A DNA stretch of 64,000 bases from UBA1479 sp040216635 (GCA_040216635.1 JAVJOU010000016.1:62001-126000); one strand, 5' to 3'. Numbered from the stretch's first letter, positions 26,247-33,641 are shown. Notes: generated from the letters alone by a model not told the origin. Numbers and translations: made by a program.

Positions 26247-27674
26247 ATGGCCGACGGCGCCCATACCCCCGCGCTTCCCGAATCCGCGATCACCGCTTTG
26301 AAAGCCGCCGTGGGCGACAAGGGCTGGCTGGAAGGTGCCGCCGACATGGCCCCCTATCTGGCCGAGGAACGCGGCTATTACCACGGGGAAAGCCCGCTGG
26401 TCCTGCGCCCGTCCACGGCGGAAGAGGTTTCCAAGGTCGTTTCGATCTGTGCCGAACACGGCATTCCCATCACGCCCCAGGGCGGCAACACGGGCCTGTG
26501 CGGCGGGGCCGTGGCGCAAGCCAGCGTGCTGATCAACCTGGGCCGCATGAATGCGGTGCGCGAGATCGATCCCGTCAACGCGACCATGACGGTCGAAGCC
26601 GGATGCATTCTGAAGGACATTCAGGACAAGGCCGAAGCCGAAGGCTTGCTGTTTCCTTTGAGCTTAGCCGCCGAAGGCACCTGCCAGATCGGCGGGAACC
26701 TGTCGACCAACGCGGGCGGCATTCAGGTTCTGCGCTACGGCAATGCGCGCGATCTGGTTCTGGGGCTGGAAGTCGTCACCGCCGACGGGCGCATCTGGCA
26801 CGGCCTGCGCGGCCTGCGCAAAAACAACACGGGCTATGACCTGAAACAGCTGTTCATGGGTGCCGAAGGCACGCTCGGCATCATCACCGCCGCGGTCCTG
26901 AAATTGTTCCCGCAGCCGGCGGAAACGACCACGGCCCTGGTCGCGGCCAATTCGCCCGCTGACCTCTCGAACCTGCTGACCCGCCTGCGCCGCGCTACGG
27001 GCGATCAGGTCACCAGCTTCGAATACATCTGCCGGGCCCCGCTGGATGCCGTGTTCGAACACATCCCCAACACGCAAGACCCCATGCAGGAAAAATACGA
27101 ACATTATGCCCTGGTCGAAATGGCGTCCGGGCAGAAGGGCGTGATCCGCGACCTGGCGGAAGAAGCGCTCGGTGAAGCCTTCGAGGCCGAGGAAATCATC
27201 GACGCCGTGCTGGCCGAAAGCGGCGATCAGGCAGCCAAGCTGTGGAACCTGCGGGAATCCATCCCCGAAGCGCTCAAACACTGCGGGCCTTCGGCCAAGC
27301 ACGACATTTCCGTGCCGGTCTCGAAAATTCCGGACTTCCTGGCCAAGGCCGACCCGCATGTCCTGGCCGCCATTCCCGGCTGCACCATCATGGCCTTCGG
27401 CCACATGGGCGACGGCAACCTGCACTACAACCTGGTGATGCCCAAGGACACCACGCCGGAAGACGCCGAACGCCTGCGCCACGAAGTCCCGCCCGGCGTG
27501 CACGACATCGCCGACGGGCTCGGTGGCAGCTTCTCTGCCGAACATGGGATCGGCCTCATGAAGGTGCATGAAATGGAGCGCTACAAATCGGACGTGGAGA
27601 AGCACCTCTTGCGCAGCATCAAGGCCGCCCTCGACCCCAAAGGCATCATGAACCCGGGGAAGGTTGTGCCGTAA
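26247..27674 (+). CDS. FAD-linked hydroxyacid dehydrogenase (D-2-hydroxyglutarate/D-lactate type)
   Basis: 475 residues. A vanillyl-alcohol-oxidase-type FAD domain (VLRPSTAEEVSKVVSICAEHGIP, PQGGNTGLCGGAV, NLSTNAGGIQVLRYGNARDLVLGLEVV, FMGAEGTLGIIT) is followed by the C-terminal metal-binding cap (AFGHMGDGNLHYNL, AEHGIGLMK, DPKGIMNPGKV). The closest families are D-2-hydroxyglutarate and D-lactate dehydrogenases. The ATG at 26247 follows an AAGGA ribosome site. It probably oxidises a D-2-hydroxyacid for respiration; the exact substrate is open. Confidence 0.88.
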   Translation: MADGAHTPALPESAITALKAAVGDKGWLEGAADMAPYLAEERGYYHGESPLVLRPSTAEEVSKVVSICAEHGIPITPQGGNTGLCGGAVAQASVLINLGRMNAVREIDPVNATMTVEAGCILKDIQDKAEAEGLLFPLSLAAEGTCQIGGNLSTNAGGIQVLRYGNARDLVLGLEVVTADGRIWHGLRGLRKNNTGYDLKQLFMGAEGTLGIITAAVLKLFPQPAETTTALVAANSPADLSNLLTRLRRATGDQVTSFEYICRAPLDAVFEHIPNTQDPMQEKYEHYALVEMASGQKGVIRDLAEEALGEAFEAEEIIDAVLAESGDQAAKLWNLRESIPEALKHCGPSAKHDISVPVSKIPDFLAKADPHVLAAIPGCTIMAFGHMGDGNLHYNLVMPKDTTPEDAERLRHEVPPGVHDIADGLGGSFSAEHGIGLMKVHEMERYKSDVEKHLLRSIKAALDPKGIMNPGKVVP

Positions 27675-27746
27675 TCTTCTTCATTGTTTCAGAGCAATAG
27701 CAGTTATTTTTTGTTACTATGCTCGGATTGATTGAAGAGGTGGAAA

Positions 27747-27989
27747 ATGAAAGTTCGCGAACTTCAAGAAATACTCAGCAAGCTAGATTCTGAGTTGGAT
27801 CTGGTTTTTTACTGCGAAGATGAGAAGTTCTTAGCGGAAAAGCGTGCCTTCGTCTTATTTGATCTAATTGCCACGACACAGACGGACGCACAACCTGTGC
27901 GGCTCGATGACGAAACGCCATATCTGGATTTAGGTCGAACTGATACATCAAGCCCAATTGCACTGATAGAAATCACATCTGATTTCTAA
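27747..27989 (+). CDS. Hypothetical small protein of accessory-region type
   Basis: 80 residues from the ATG at 27747, which follows a GAGGTGG sequence (a TTG at 27732 is in frame). It begins MKVRELQEILSKLDSELDLVFYCEDEKF, a pattern seen in small unassigned proteins of mobile and accessory regions. It is rich in Asp and Glu. The base composition is visibly lower in GC than the flanking genes. I do not recognise a function. Confidence 0.5.
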   Translation: MKVRELQEILSKLDSELDLVFYCEDEKFLAEKRAFVLFDLIATTQTDAQPVRLDDETPYLDLGRTDTSSPIALIEITSDF

Positions 27990-27993
27990 TTTG

Positions 27994-28221
27994 ATGATCA
28001 AATCACATGCTCATGCCGAGTTTAGGACAGTGGTTTTGGCAAACATTTCCCAACAACAATTAGAAATTTTGATAAAGATTGAAAAGATCGAACGCGGAGC
28101 GAGCCTTTTCGTGAATGAAAGCGATTGCGAAGATTGCGTTGACAAAGGCTGGCTAGAAAGTTTGCCTGCCGGTGGATACACGCTTACTCCCGAAGGCAAA
28201 AAGAAATTGGCAGGAAGATAG
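27994..28221 (+). CDS. Hypothetical small protein, possible winged-helix
   Basis: About 75 residues; the start is uncertain (ATG 27994, TTG 27991 or GTG 28030), none with a clear ribosome site. The second half (DCEDCVDKGWLESLPAGGYTLTPEGKKKLAG) has the L-T-x-x-G-K-K-x-L ending often seen at the tail of winged-helix domains, but this is weak. It follows the previous gene by 4 bases and shares its low GC, so both probably belong to one accessory unit. Function unknown. Confidence 0.4.
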   Translation: MIKSHAHAEFRTVVLANISQQQLEILIKIEKIERGASLFVNESDCEDCVDKGWLESLPAGGYTLTPEGKKKLAGR

Positions 28222-28310
28222 AGTTCTGACTTCCAGCCTTTTTCAAGTATTTCGCAATTCTGGCAATTCTGGGGACAGTATACTTTTTGTCCGTGATGTT
28301 TGTTTCCTCA

Positions 28311-28413
28311 TCTGTGATCTCTGTGACAAATTAATAGGGGGGAGCCTTGGAAAGGCTGGTGCCGGGTGTCGGCCGAGTAATTGAGACACAGAGATTGTCA
28401 CGGAGACCACAGA
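28311..28413. repeat. Imperfect inverted repeat, CTCTGTG family
   Basis: Arms at 28311-28329 and 28395-28413 pair at 17 of 19 positions, with a 65-base interior that carries GGGGGGAGCC and TGCCGGGTGTCGG. The arm sequence (TCTGTGATCTCTGTGAC) is close to the arms of the two palindromes at 29.2 and 31.4 kb. It may be a degenerate copy of a small non-autonomous element. Confidence 0.5.
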
Positions 28414-28438
28414 GCGGCCTCGACCGCCCCACACACTT

Positions 28439-28468
28439 CGTCACCCCGGGCTTGACCCGGGGGTGACG
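28439..28468. repeat. Hairpin repeat, CCCGGGCTTGACCCGGG type
   Basis: Perfect 9-base arms CGTCACCCC (28439-28447) and GGGGTGACG (28460-28468) with GGGCTTGACCCG between them. The same core words (GGTCAAGCCCGG) occur at 29321-29332, so it is a dispersed family member and not a terminator unique to one gene. Confidence 0.55.
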
Positions 28469-28550
28469 TTTGAGTTGATCTCTATTTCTTCGCGTTCATG
28501 TCGGACCACCGCATGGTGATGATGCGGAACCAGTTGCCTGCGTCAGCCGC

Positions 28551-28841
28551 TTAGTCAAATTGCCTGGCTGCATCCTCGCGCCCGAGAATCCGCATGATCT
28601 CGACCATTCCATCGCCTAACCGGTAATAGATGGAATGAGCGCCATAAACGCTGCGCCGATAACCGGGGCGAATGTGATCGACGGCGACATAAAGGGTGGG
28701 GTCGCCCGCAATCCGATCAAACCGCGCGATCAGACCGTCGAAGTAACGATCAGCCTGTTGCAATCCGAATTCCGTGATCCCCCGGCGGTACAAGCGCGCC
28801 AAGTCGTCCTCGGCGGCCCGGCTGAGCCTATAGCCCGCCAT
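28551..28841 (-). CDS. parE: ParE/RelE-family toxin
   Basis: 96 residues with the type II toxin fold: YRLSRAAEDDLARLYRRGITEFGLQQADRYFDGL at the N-terminus, then GYRRSVYGAHSIYYRLGDGMVEIMRILGRED at the C-terminus. ParE proteins poison DNA gyrase; RelE relatives cut mRNA. The N-terminus favours ParE. Its start overlaps the antitoxin stop by 14 bases, the usual arrangement of such pairs, so the two are coupled. It sits in a low-GC, repeat-rich pocket. Confidence 0.87.
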   Translation of the reverse strand: MAGYRLSRAAEDDLARLYRRGITEFGLQQADRYFDGLIARFDRIAGDPTLYVAVDHIRPGYRRSVYGAHSIYYRLGDGMVEIMRILGREDAARQFD

Positions 28842-29085
28842 CTTCCTTAAGGTCGGCGAGAACCGCGCGGCGGATGTCTTCCGGCGACTTGTCGCTCATG
28901 CCGCCGTCTTCCGCCTCGGTCAGGGCCGCCCGGATGCGCGCGATCTCGTCGGCGCGCATCTGCTTTTCGCGGATGGCCTCGCGGATCAATTCGCTATCCG
29001 TGGCGTAATTGCCACTGGCAAGCTGGCCCTGAATCCAGGCTTCCTGCTGGTCGGTGACCGTGATGCTTTTCTTGACCATGGACAT
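28828..29085 (-). CDS. parD: ParD-type antitoxin
   Basis: 85 residues from the ATG at 29085 (a second ATG at 29079 is possible). The N-terminal ribbon-helix-helix is plain: KSITVTDQQEAWIQGQLASGNYATDSELIREAIREKQ. The acidic C-terminus (LTEAEDGGMSDKSPEDIRRAVLADLKEDGGL) would wrap the toxin. ParD binds its own promoter and neutralises ParE encoded next to it. A longer in-frame start would read through a dispersed hairpin repeat and is unlikely. Confidence 0.87.
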   Translation of the reverse strand: MSMVKKSITVTDQQEAWIQGQLASGNYATDSELIREAIREKQMRADEIARIRAALTEAEDGGMSDKSPEDIRRAVLADLKEDGGL

Positions 29086-29154
29086 GGCGTCAAGCCCTTG
29101 TGCGATCCATTCGATGTGTTGGTCGGATTTTATCCTACCACACACTTCCCATCC

Positions 29155-29214
29155 CGTCACCCCCGCGAAGGCGGGGGTCCAGAGGCGTGGATTCCCGCCT
29201 TCGCGGGAATGACG
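29155..29214. repeat. Dispersed palindromic repeat (CCCGCGAAGGCGGG type), copy A
   Basis: A 60-base element with ends CGTCA/TGACG and two inner stems: CCCCGCGAAGGCGGGG, and TTCCCGCCTTCGCGGGAA. It lies just upstream of the parD gene. A related, more diverged copy is at 39115-39174. Such elements are common between genes in many alphaproteobacteria. Confidence 0.6.
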
Positions 29215-29221
29215 TGGCAGC

Positions 29222-29288
29222 CTCACCGTCTCACTGCCTCAGTGGTAGCCTTTGGATGGTTGAACCACAGAGACGGTGAGGCAATGAG
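29222..29288. repeat. 25-base inverted repeat, CTCTGTGGT family, copy 1
   Basis: Arms at 29222-29246 and 29264-29288 pair at 19 of 25 positions around a 17-base loop. Each arm is itself two tandem near-repeats of CTCAC-x-G-x-CTC ending in GTGGT. The right arm starts ACCACAGAGAC. A second copy lies at 31405-31462 on the other side of the slcC-comC genes. Confidence 0.6.
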
Positions 29289-29314
29289 CAGGCAGGAGGA
29301 GAAAGAAGACGTGG

Positions 29315-29337
29315 ATGGCCGGGTCAAGCCCGGCCAT
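29315..29337 (-). terminator. Hairpin after comC, possible terminator
   Basis: Perfect 9-base arms ATGGCCGGG (29315-29323) and CCCGGCCAT (29329-29337) with a 5-base loop TCAAG, 33 bases past the comC stop. No T-run follows on the minus strand. It shares its core with the hairpin at 28.45 kb, so it could be a dispersed repeat that also stops transcription. Confidence 0.4.
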
Positions 29338-29369
29338 GACGTTTATCGGGGAGGGAGAGAGGTCGGCGG

Positions 29370-30413
29370 TTACCCCGCCGCGCGGGCTTCCAAATCCGCC
29401 AGCAGTCCGTCCGGCACATCCACGCCCTCGGCATTGGCCTTGGCGCGGTTGGCCCAGCGGTCGGCCCCGGGGATCCACGCCCCGTCCTGTTCGGCGATGG
29501 CGCCGATCAGGGTGCCGATACGCTCGATGAAGCGGTTGTCGGCGGTTTCCTCGTCCTCATGGGCGAAGGCCGACGGGTCGATCAAGATGAAGAACTGGCC
29601 GACCTTGGGCGCCGCCCCCTCGGCCGAGAAGAAGCTGGAGGCTTCGAAGCCGTGGTTGGAGCCGGTCAGCGTGGCCGCCAGGATTTCCACCATCAGCACC
29701 AGGGCCGCCCCCTTTGCATCCCCCATGGGGATCATCATGCCGCCGTCCAGCGCTTCCTTGGCGTCCGTGGTCGGCTTGCCGTGCTTGTCCGTGGACCAGC
29801 CTTCGGGAATCGGCTCGCCCTTGTTGGCAGCCATCATGATCTTGCCGCGCGCGACCTTGCTGAGCGCCAGATCGACCAGCACCGGATCGCCCCAGTCCGA
29901 ACCATCCGCGTTGCGCCGCGGGCAGGCGAAGGCGATGGGGTTGGTGCCGTACAGCGCCCGGTTGCCGTTCCAGGGGGCGATGGCCGCGGGCGCGTTCAGG
30001 AAGCCCATGGCGATCAAACCGGCGCGAGCGGCCGCTTCGACCGGATGGCCGCCGACGCCGCCGTGGTGGGAATTGCCGATGGCAAGGCCGACGATGCCCG
30101 TTTCCTGGGCCAGCGTGATGGCCCGGCCCAGACCCAGATGAATGGCCGGATAGGCGAAACCGCCGTTCGCGTCAACGCGGAGTGCTGCCTGCGCCGTCTG
30201 TTCCAGGCGGGCGATGGCGCTGCCGTCGACCTTACCCGACTTGGCCTGATCGGCGTAGCTGGGCACCCGCGACAGGCCGTGCGACGGCACGCCGTCGGCT
30301 TCGGCCTGGACCAGGGCGCGCACCACATGGGCCGCGTTGTTTTCGGAGACGTTGGAATTGAGGAAGACCTTGAAGGCCAGTTGTTCGAGTTCTTCCAGGG
30401 TCTTTTTCGCCAT
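29370..30413 (-). CDS. comC: Ldh2-family dehydrogenase, probable (R)-sulfolactate dehydrogenase ComC
   Basis: 347 residues of the malate/L-sulfolactate dehydrogenase family, which binds NAD(P) with its own fold (not Rossmann). Family motifs are VPSHGLSRVPSYADQAKSGKVDG, GLAIGNSHHGGVGGHPVEAAARAGLI, YGTNPIAFACPR, DLALSKVARGKI, and GGMMIPMGDAKGAALVLMVEILAATLTG. The family includes malate, ureidoglycolate and (R)-sulfolactate dehydrogenases. ComC is preferred because the next genes encode an SlcC-like (S)-sulfolactate dehydrogenase, 5 bases upstream, and sulfopyruvate decarboxylase. The paired enzymes could interconvert the two sulfolactate isomers by way of sulfopyruvate. Confidence 0.72.
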   Translation of the reverse strand: MAKKTLEELEQLAFKVFLNSNVSENNAAHVVRALVQAEADGVPSHGLSRVPSYADQAKSGKVDGSAIARLEQTAQAALRVDANGGFAYPAIHLGLGRAITLAQETGIVGLAIGNSHHGGVGGHPVEAAARAGLIAMGFLNAPAAIAPWNGNRALYGTNPIAFACPRRNADGSDWGDPVLVDLALSKVARGKIMMAANKGEPIPEGWSTDKHGKPTTDAKEALDGGMMIPMGDAKGAALVLMVEILAATLTGSNHGFEASSFFSAEGAAPKVGQFFILIDPSAFAHEDEETADNRFIERIGTLIGAIAEQDGAWIPGADRWANRAKANAEGVDVPDGLLADLEARAAG

Positions 30414-30418
30414 CGTGT

Positions 30419-31351
30419 CTATTTCCCGTTCAGGCAGTTGAGAACCGCATCGGCGGTGACGGAGGATACCTTGCCCTCGCCCTCTTCCGTGCGCGGGCCC
30501 ACATGGGGCGTGCAGATCAGATTGGGCACGCCTTCGAAGATGTTGGGGGATGTCAGGGGTTCTTCGACGAACACGTCGGTAAAGGCACCCCACAGCTTTT
30601 CCGATTTCAGCGCGTCGACCAATGCCTGTTCATCGACGATGCCGCCCCGCGACAAGTTCATAAGAACCGCCCGGTCCTTCATCTTGGCGATGGTCTGGGC
30701 GTTGAACAGGCCCCGCGTATCGTCGGTCAGCGGCACGTGGACCGAGATCACGTCGCAGCGGGGCAGAAGATCATCCAGGGTTTCGGCGCGTTCGACCTTA
30801 CAGTCGGCCCAGCGCGGATCGTCCTTGGCGACCCAGGGGTCGAAGCCGATGCGCTGCATGCCGTTGCCGCGCGCCCGCCAGGCCAAAGCCTGCCCGGTCC
30901 AGCCCATGCCGATGATGCCCAATGTCTTACCCTGGACCTCGCGGCCCATCAGTTCCAGGCGCGGCCATTTGCCGGACGTCACGTCGGCCGTCGAATTATA
31001 GGACCGGCGCAGCAGGGCATAGATCGCGCCCATGGCCAGTTCGGCCACGGAATCGGAATTGGCGCCGATGGCGGGAAAGACCTTGATGTCCCGGGCCGCA
31101 CAGGCATCCATGTCGATGTTGTCGAGGCCGACGCCCAAGCGTCCCACGCATTCCAGCTTGTCGGCGGCGTCCAGCACCGCACCCCGCACCTGGGTCGCGT
31201 TGCGCACGATCAGGCCGCGCACGCCCGCCATGTGCCGGGGGATTTCGTCCTGTTTGGACACAAGGTCCGGCAGATAGGCGACGTCGTAGTCCTGGGCCAG
31301 GCGGTCGACCTCGGATTCCAGCATGAACTCGGTGATCAGGATATCGGGCAT
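30419..31351 (-). CDS. slcC: D-2-hydroxyacid dehydrogenase, probable (S)-sulfolactate dehydrogenase SlcC
   Basis: 310 residues. NAD-binding domain with TLGIIGMGWTGQALAWRARGNGM; the catalytic Arg is in the LSRGGIVDE region and the His in the final CTPHVGPRTEEG. The N-terminal half (LIVRNATQVRGAVLDAADKLECVGRLGVGLDNIDMDAC) is close in pattern to SlcC enzymes that oxidise (S)-sulfolactate to sulfopyruvate. GAGGGG-like purines (AAGGGGGG) precede the ATG at 31351. The location between comE and comC supports the sulfonate role. Other 2-hydroxyacids are possible. Confidence 0.72.
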   Translation of the reverse strand: MPDILITEFMLESEVDRLAQDYDVAYLPDLVSKQDEIPRHMAGVRGLIVRNATQVRGAVLDAADKLECVGRLGVGLDNIDMDACAARDIKVFPAIGANSDSVAELAMGAIYALLRRSYNSTADVTSGKWPRLELMGREVQGKTLGIIGMGWTGQALAWRARGNGMQRIGFDPWVAKDDPRWADCKVERAETLDDLLPRCDVISVHVPLTDDTRGLFNAQTIAKMKDRAVLMNLSRGGIVDEQALVDALKSEKLWGAFTDVFVEEPLTSPNIFEGVPNLICTPHVGPRTEEGEGKVSSVTADAVLNCLNGK

Positions 31352-31404
31352 GTTTACCCCCCTTTTGCCGGTGATTGATTGCGCACAATCTACCCGCACG
31401 GCAG

Positions 31405-31462
31405 CTCATTGTCTCACCGCCTCTGTGGTAAAAATGAACCACAGAGACAGTGAGGCAGTGAG
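31405..31462. repeat. 25-base inverted repeat, CTCTGTGGT family, copy 2
   Basis: Arms at 31405-31429 and 31438-31462 pair at 21 of 25 positions around an 8-base AT-rich loop. It lies in the 123-base spacer between comE and slcC, so it would form a long hairpin inside the operon transcript and could reduce or process expression of slcC-comC. The sequence matches the element at 29.2 kb. Confidence 0.6.
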
Positions 31463-31474
31463 AAGGCTTTTTAC

Positions 31475-32044
31475 TTACTGATTGGCGGCTTCAAGCGCCT
31501 TCATGAAACGGTCGCGAATCACGACCTGGTCCATGGTGATGTTGGGCACCGGAATGTTGCCCGACTCGCACTTGCAGACGATGACCGTCATCTTCTTGGA
31601 CGCGATGGCGTCCTTCATGACCTGGGCCGTGTCTTCGGCCTTGCATTCGATCACGTTGTCGCAGCCGCAGGCCTCGGCGACCTTGGTCAGCGAGGTCTTC
31701 TTGCCGGCATAGGTCGGCTGATCGCCGGTGGAGCCGTAAGAGCCGTTGTCGATGATCAGCAGGATGTAGTTGTCGGCCACGTTGTTGGCGATGGTCGGCA
31801 GGGTGCCCAGGTTGGTCAGGACCGAGCCGTCGCCGTCGATGGCGATGATGGTCTGCTTCTGCGCAAGGGCCAATCCTAAGCCGATGGACGACGACAGGCC
31901 CATGGTGCCGAGCATGTAGAAGTTGGTCGGCTGGTCGTCCAGCAGGTGGAGTTCCTGGCTGGGCAGGCCGATGTTGCAGACCACGAACTGATCGGAAATG
32001 ACCGGGATCAGGCTTTTCAGAACGTCGGAGCGGATCATGGTCAT
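31475..32044 (-). CDS. comE: Sulfopyruvate decarboxylase, beta (TPP-binding) subunit
   Basis: 189 residues. The pattern follows archaeal ComE: VVCNIGLPSQELHLL, NFYMLGTMGLSSSIGLGLALA, then the TPP-binding GDGSVLTNLGTLPTIANN and LIIDNGSYGSTGDQPTY. The ATG at 32044 overlaps the comD stop by four bases; an in-frame ATG at 32038 is spaced better from GGAAAGGGG. The subunit binds thiamine diphosphate, and with ComD decarboxylates sulfopyruvate to sulfoacetaldehyde. The related phosphonopyruvate decarboxylase is the main alternative. Confidence 0.82.
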   Translation of the reverse strand: MTMIRSDVLKSLIPVISDQFVVCNIGLPSQELHLLDDQPTNFYMLGTMGLSSSIGLGLALAQKQTIIAIDGDGSVLTNLGTLPTIANNVADNYILLIIDNGSYGSTGDQPTYAGKKTSLTKVAEACGCDNVIECKAEDTAQVMKDAIASKKMTVIVCKCESGNIPVPNITMDQVVIRDRFMKALEAANQ

Positions 32045-32538
32045 TCCCCTTTCCAGAAGGTGGCGTCGGTCAGAATGGCCACCGGCTTGTTGCACATGAA
32101 GGTGTACTTGAGAATCTTGTCGAGCTCGCCCGCGTCTTCCCGCTTGTGGAAGTGGTAGGTCGGGATCAGCATCTGGTTCAGCAGCGCCTTGGTATGCAGG
32201 GCCATTTCCACCTGGCAGGCCACCGGCTCGCCCAGTTCGCCGCGGTAGCTGATCAGCATGGGCAGCGGGATATGGTAGAACTGGATCAGCGTCGCCAGGG
32301 AGTTGAGCGTCACGCCCAGCGCCGTGTTCTGCATGATGATGGCCGACCGCTTGCCGCCCATGAAGGCACCGGCGCAAAGCCCCATGCCCTCGTCTTCCTT
32401 GTTGCACGGCACGTGATGGATGCTGTCGTGGTTTTCAGCTTCCTCGATCACGCCGCCCAGCTGTTTACACGGCACTGTGGTGATGAACTCGATGTTGTTA
32501 TTCACCATGTCCGTGACGATCTGTTTATGAATCGACAA
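32041..32538 (-). CDS. comD: Sulfopyruvate decarboxylase, alpha subunit
   Basis: 165 residues, the pyrimidine-binding half of a split TPP decarboxylase (IEFITTVPCKQLGGVI, HVPCNKEDEGMGLCAGAFMGGKRSAIIMQNTALG). The conserved Glu of the EDEG motif would activate TPP. It starts with TTG at 32538, after a good GGAGGA site. First gene of the comD-comE-slcC-comC unit and divergent from the GntR gene, with a strong palindromic operator in the shared spacer. Confidence 0.82.
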   Translation of the reverse strand: MSIHKQIVTDMVNNNIEFITTVPCKQLGGVIEEAENHDSIHHVPCNKEDEGMGLCAGAFMGGKRSAIIMQNTALGVTLNSLATLIQFYHIPLPMLISYRGELGEPVACQVEMALHTKALLNQMLIPTYHFHKREDAGELDKILKYTFMCNKPVAILTDATFWKGE

Positions 32539-32767
32539 GACTTGTCCTCCGGGTTCAAATTCCTCGCAAACGACCGTGCCCTACACTGGCCGCCGTCACG
32601 GCACCATGAGGGGTGCGCCCGGCGGGGACAACGGCTTTGCGCCGAATGGATGTGGTTCAGGGTGCGCCCTGGGTTTCCTCAAAATACTTCAAGACCGGAC
32701 CGGGGTTGACCTCCCCTTGTTGATTGGCCCGTCTCCGCAATAGTCCCCGGCTCTTGCCCGCGTCAAG

Positions 32768-32796
32768 CAAGTCTTATAACTCTTATATAAGACTTG
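32768..32796. promoter_or_regulatory. Palindromic operator between comD and the GntR gene
   Basis: Perfect 11-base inverted arms CAAGTCTTATA (32768-32778) and TATAAGACTTG (32786-32796) with a 7-base spacer. It lies in the 300-base divergent spacer, 44 bases before the GntR gene. The size and symmetry fit a dimeric GntR-type regulator. It overlaps the most AT-rich stretch of the spacer, where a -10 element would lie. Confidence 0.65.
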
Positions 32797-32839
32797 GTGT
32801 TTTTCATCATCCAAAGCCAACGAGGCGAAAGGACAGATC

Positions 32840-33622
32840 ATGGCGGAACATGCCCGGGACGGACGCCGCCCCGCGGGCGGCATGGGCGATCCGGCAGCGG
32901 GGCTTCTGCCCGGCGGCGGGCCGCTCTATCGCCGGGTCAAGGAACAGCTGGTGCGCGAAATCGGCCAGGGACGATATCCGGTGACCGATCCCCTGCCGTC
33001 CGAACAGAAACTGGCGGCGCGCTTCGGCGTGGCCCAGGGCACGGTGCGCCGGGCGCTGGACGAACTGGCGCGGGAAAATCTGGTGATCCGCCATCAGGGG
33101 CGCGGCACCTTCGTCCATGCCCATGGGCCGGAACGGGACCGCTTTCATTTCTTTCATCTGGTGGCCGAAGACGGCGAGCGCCGCCTGCCGGCCTCGCGCG
33201 TGCTGTCACTGACCCGCCGGCGCGTGACCCAGGCCGAGGCTCTGACCCTTGACCTGGCGGCGCAGGATCAGGTGGTGGAAATCAAGCGCGTGCGGGAACT
33301 GGCGGCCCGCCCGGCGATCCTGGAAACCATCATCCTGTCCGACCACCTGTTCCCGGATTTCGCCGCCCTGGGCAAGGCCAAGGTGCCCAACACATTGTAT
33401 GAGTTGTATCAGGACCGCTTCGGCGTGATCGTCCATCGCGCGGTCGAAAAAATCACCGCCGTGGCCGCCGGGCCGGAAGACGTCACCCACCTGGGCCTGA
33501 ACCGGGGCGCCCCCCTGCTGCGCATCGAACGGGTGGCGCTGACGCTGGACGGCACACCGGTGGAGCTGCGCATCTCGCGCTGCGACACGGCCCATCTGGC
33601 CTATCTCAGCGATCTTTTGTGA
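32840..33622 (+). CDS. GntR/HutC-family transcriptional regulator with UTRA domain
   Basis: 260 residues. A winged helix-turn-helix lies at about residues 28-95 (PLYRRVKEQLVREIGQGRY, LPSEQKLAARFGVAQGTVRRALDELARENLVIRHQGRGTFV). The C-terminal UTRA ligand domain follows (VVEIKRVRELAARPAILETIIL, YELYQDRFGVIVHRAVEKITAVAA). The first 25 residues are low complexity. HutC-type regulators respond to small metabolites. The divergent position beside comD and the shared palindrome suggest it controls sulfopyruvate/sulfolactate use; the ligand is unknown. Confidence 0.88.
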   Translation: MAEHARDGRRPAGGMGDPAAGLLPGGGPLYRRVKEQLVREIGQGRYPVTDPLPSEQKLAARFGVAQGTVRRALDELARENLVIRHQGRGTFVHAHGPERDRFHFFHLVAEDGERRLPASRVLSLTRRRVTQAEALTLDLAAQDQVVEIKRVRELAARPAILETIILSDHLFPDFAALGKAKVPNTLYELYQDRFGVIVHRAVEKITAVAAGPEDVTHLGLNRGAPLLRIERVALTLDGTPVELRISRCDTAHLAYLSDLL

Positions 33623-33641
33623 CAGGATTTAGGGGCGGAAG

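Larger units (their letters stand above)
28222..28550. other. Gene-free, repeat-rich spacer
   Basis: About 330 bases with no gene. It holds the sequence TGGGGACAGTATACTT near 28269-28284, an imperfect 19-base inverted repeat (28311-28329 with 28395-28413), and a strong hairpin at 28439-28468. It looks like a pile-up of small dispersed repeats, not a gene. Confidence 0.6.

Noticed and set aside
28551..29085. Anti-phage defence island around the toxin-antitoxin pair
   Set aside because: Only an ordinary ParDE pair and two unknown small genes are present; no nuclease, helicase, reverse transcriptase or other effector was found.
29155..29214. CRISPR-like repeats near 29.2 kb
   Set aside because: The repeats are palindromic, spaced irregularly, and occur singly or in pairs; no regular spacer array or cas gene is present.
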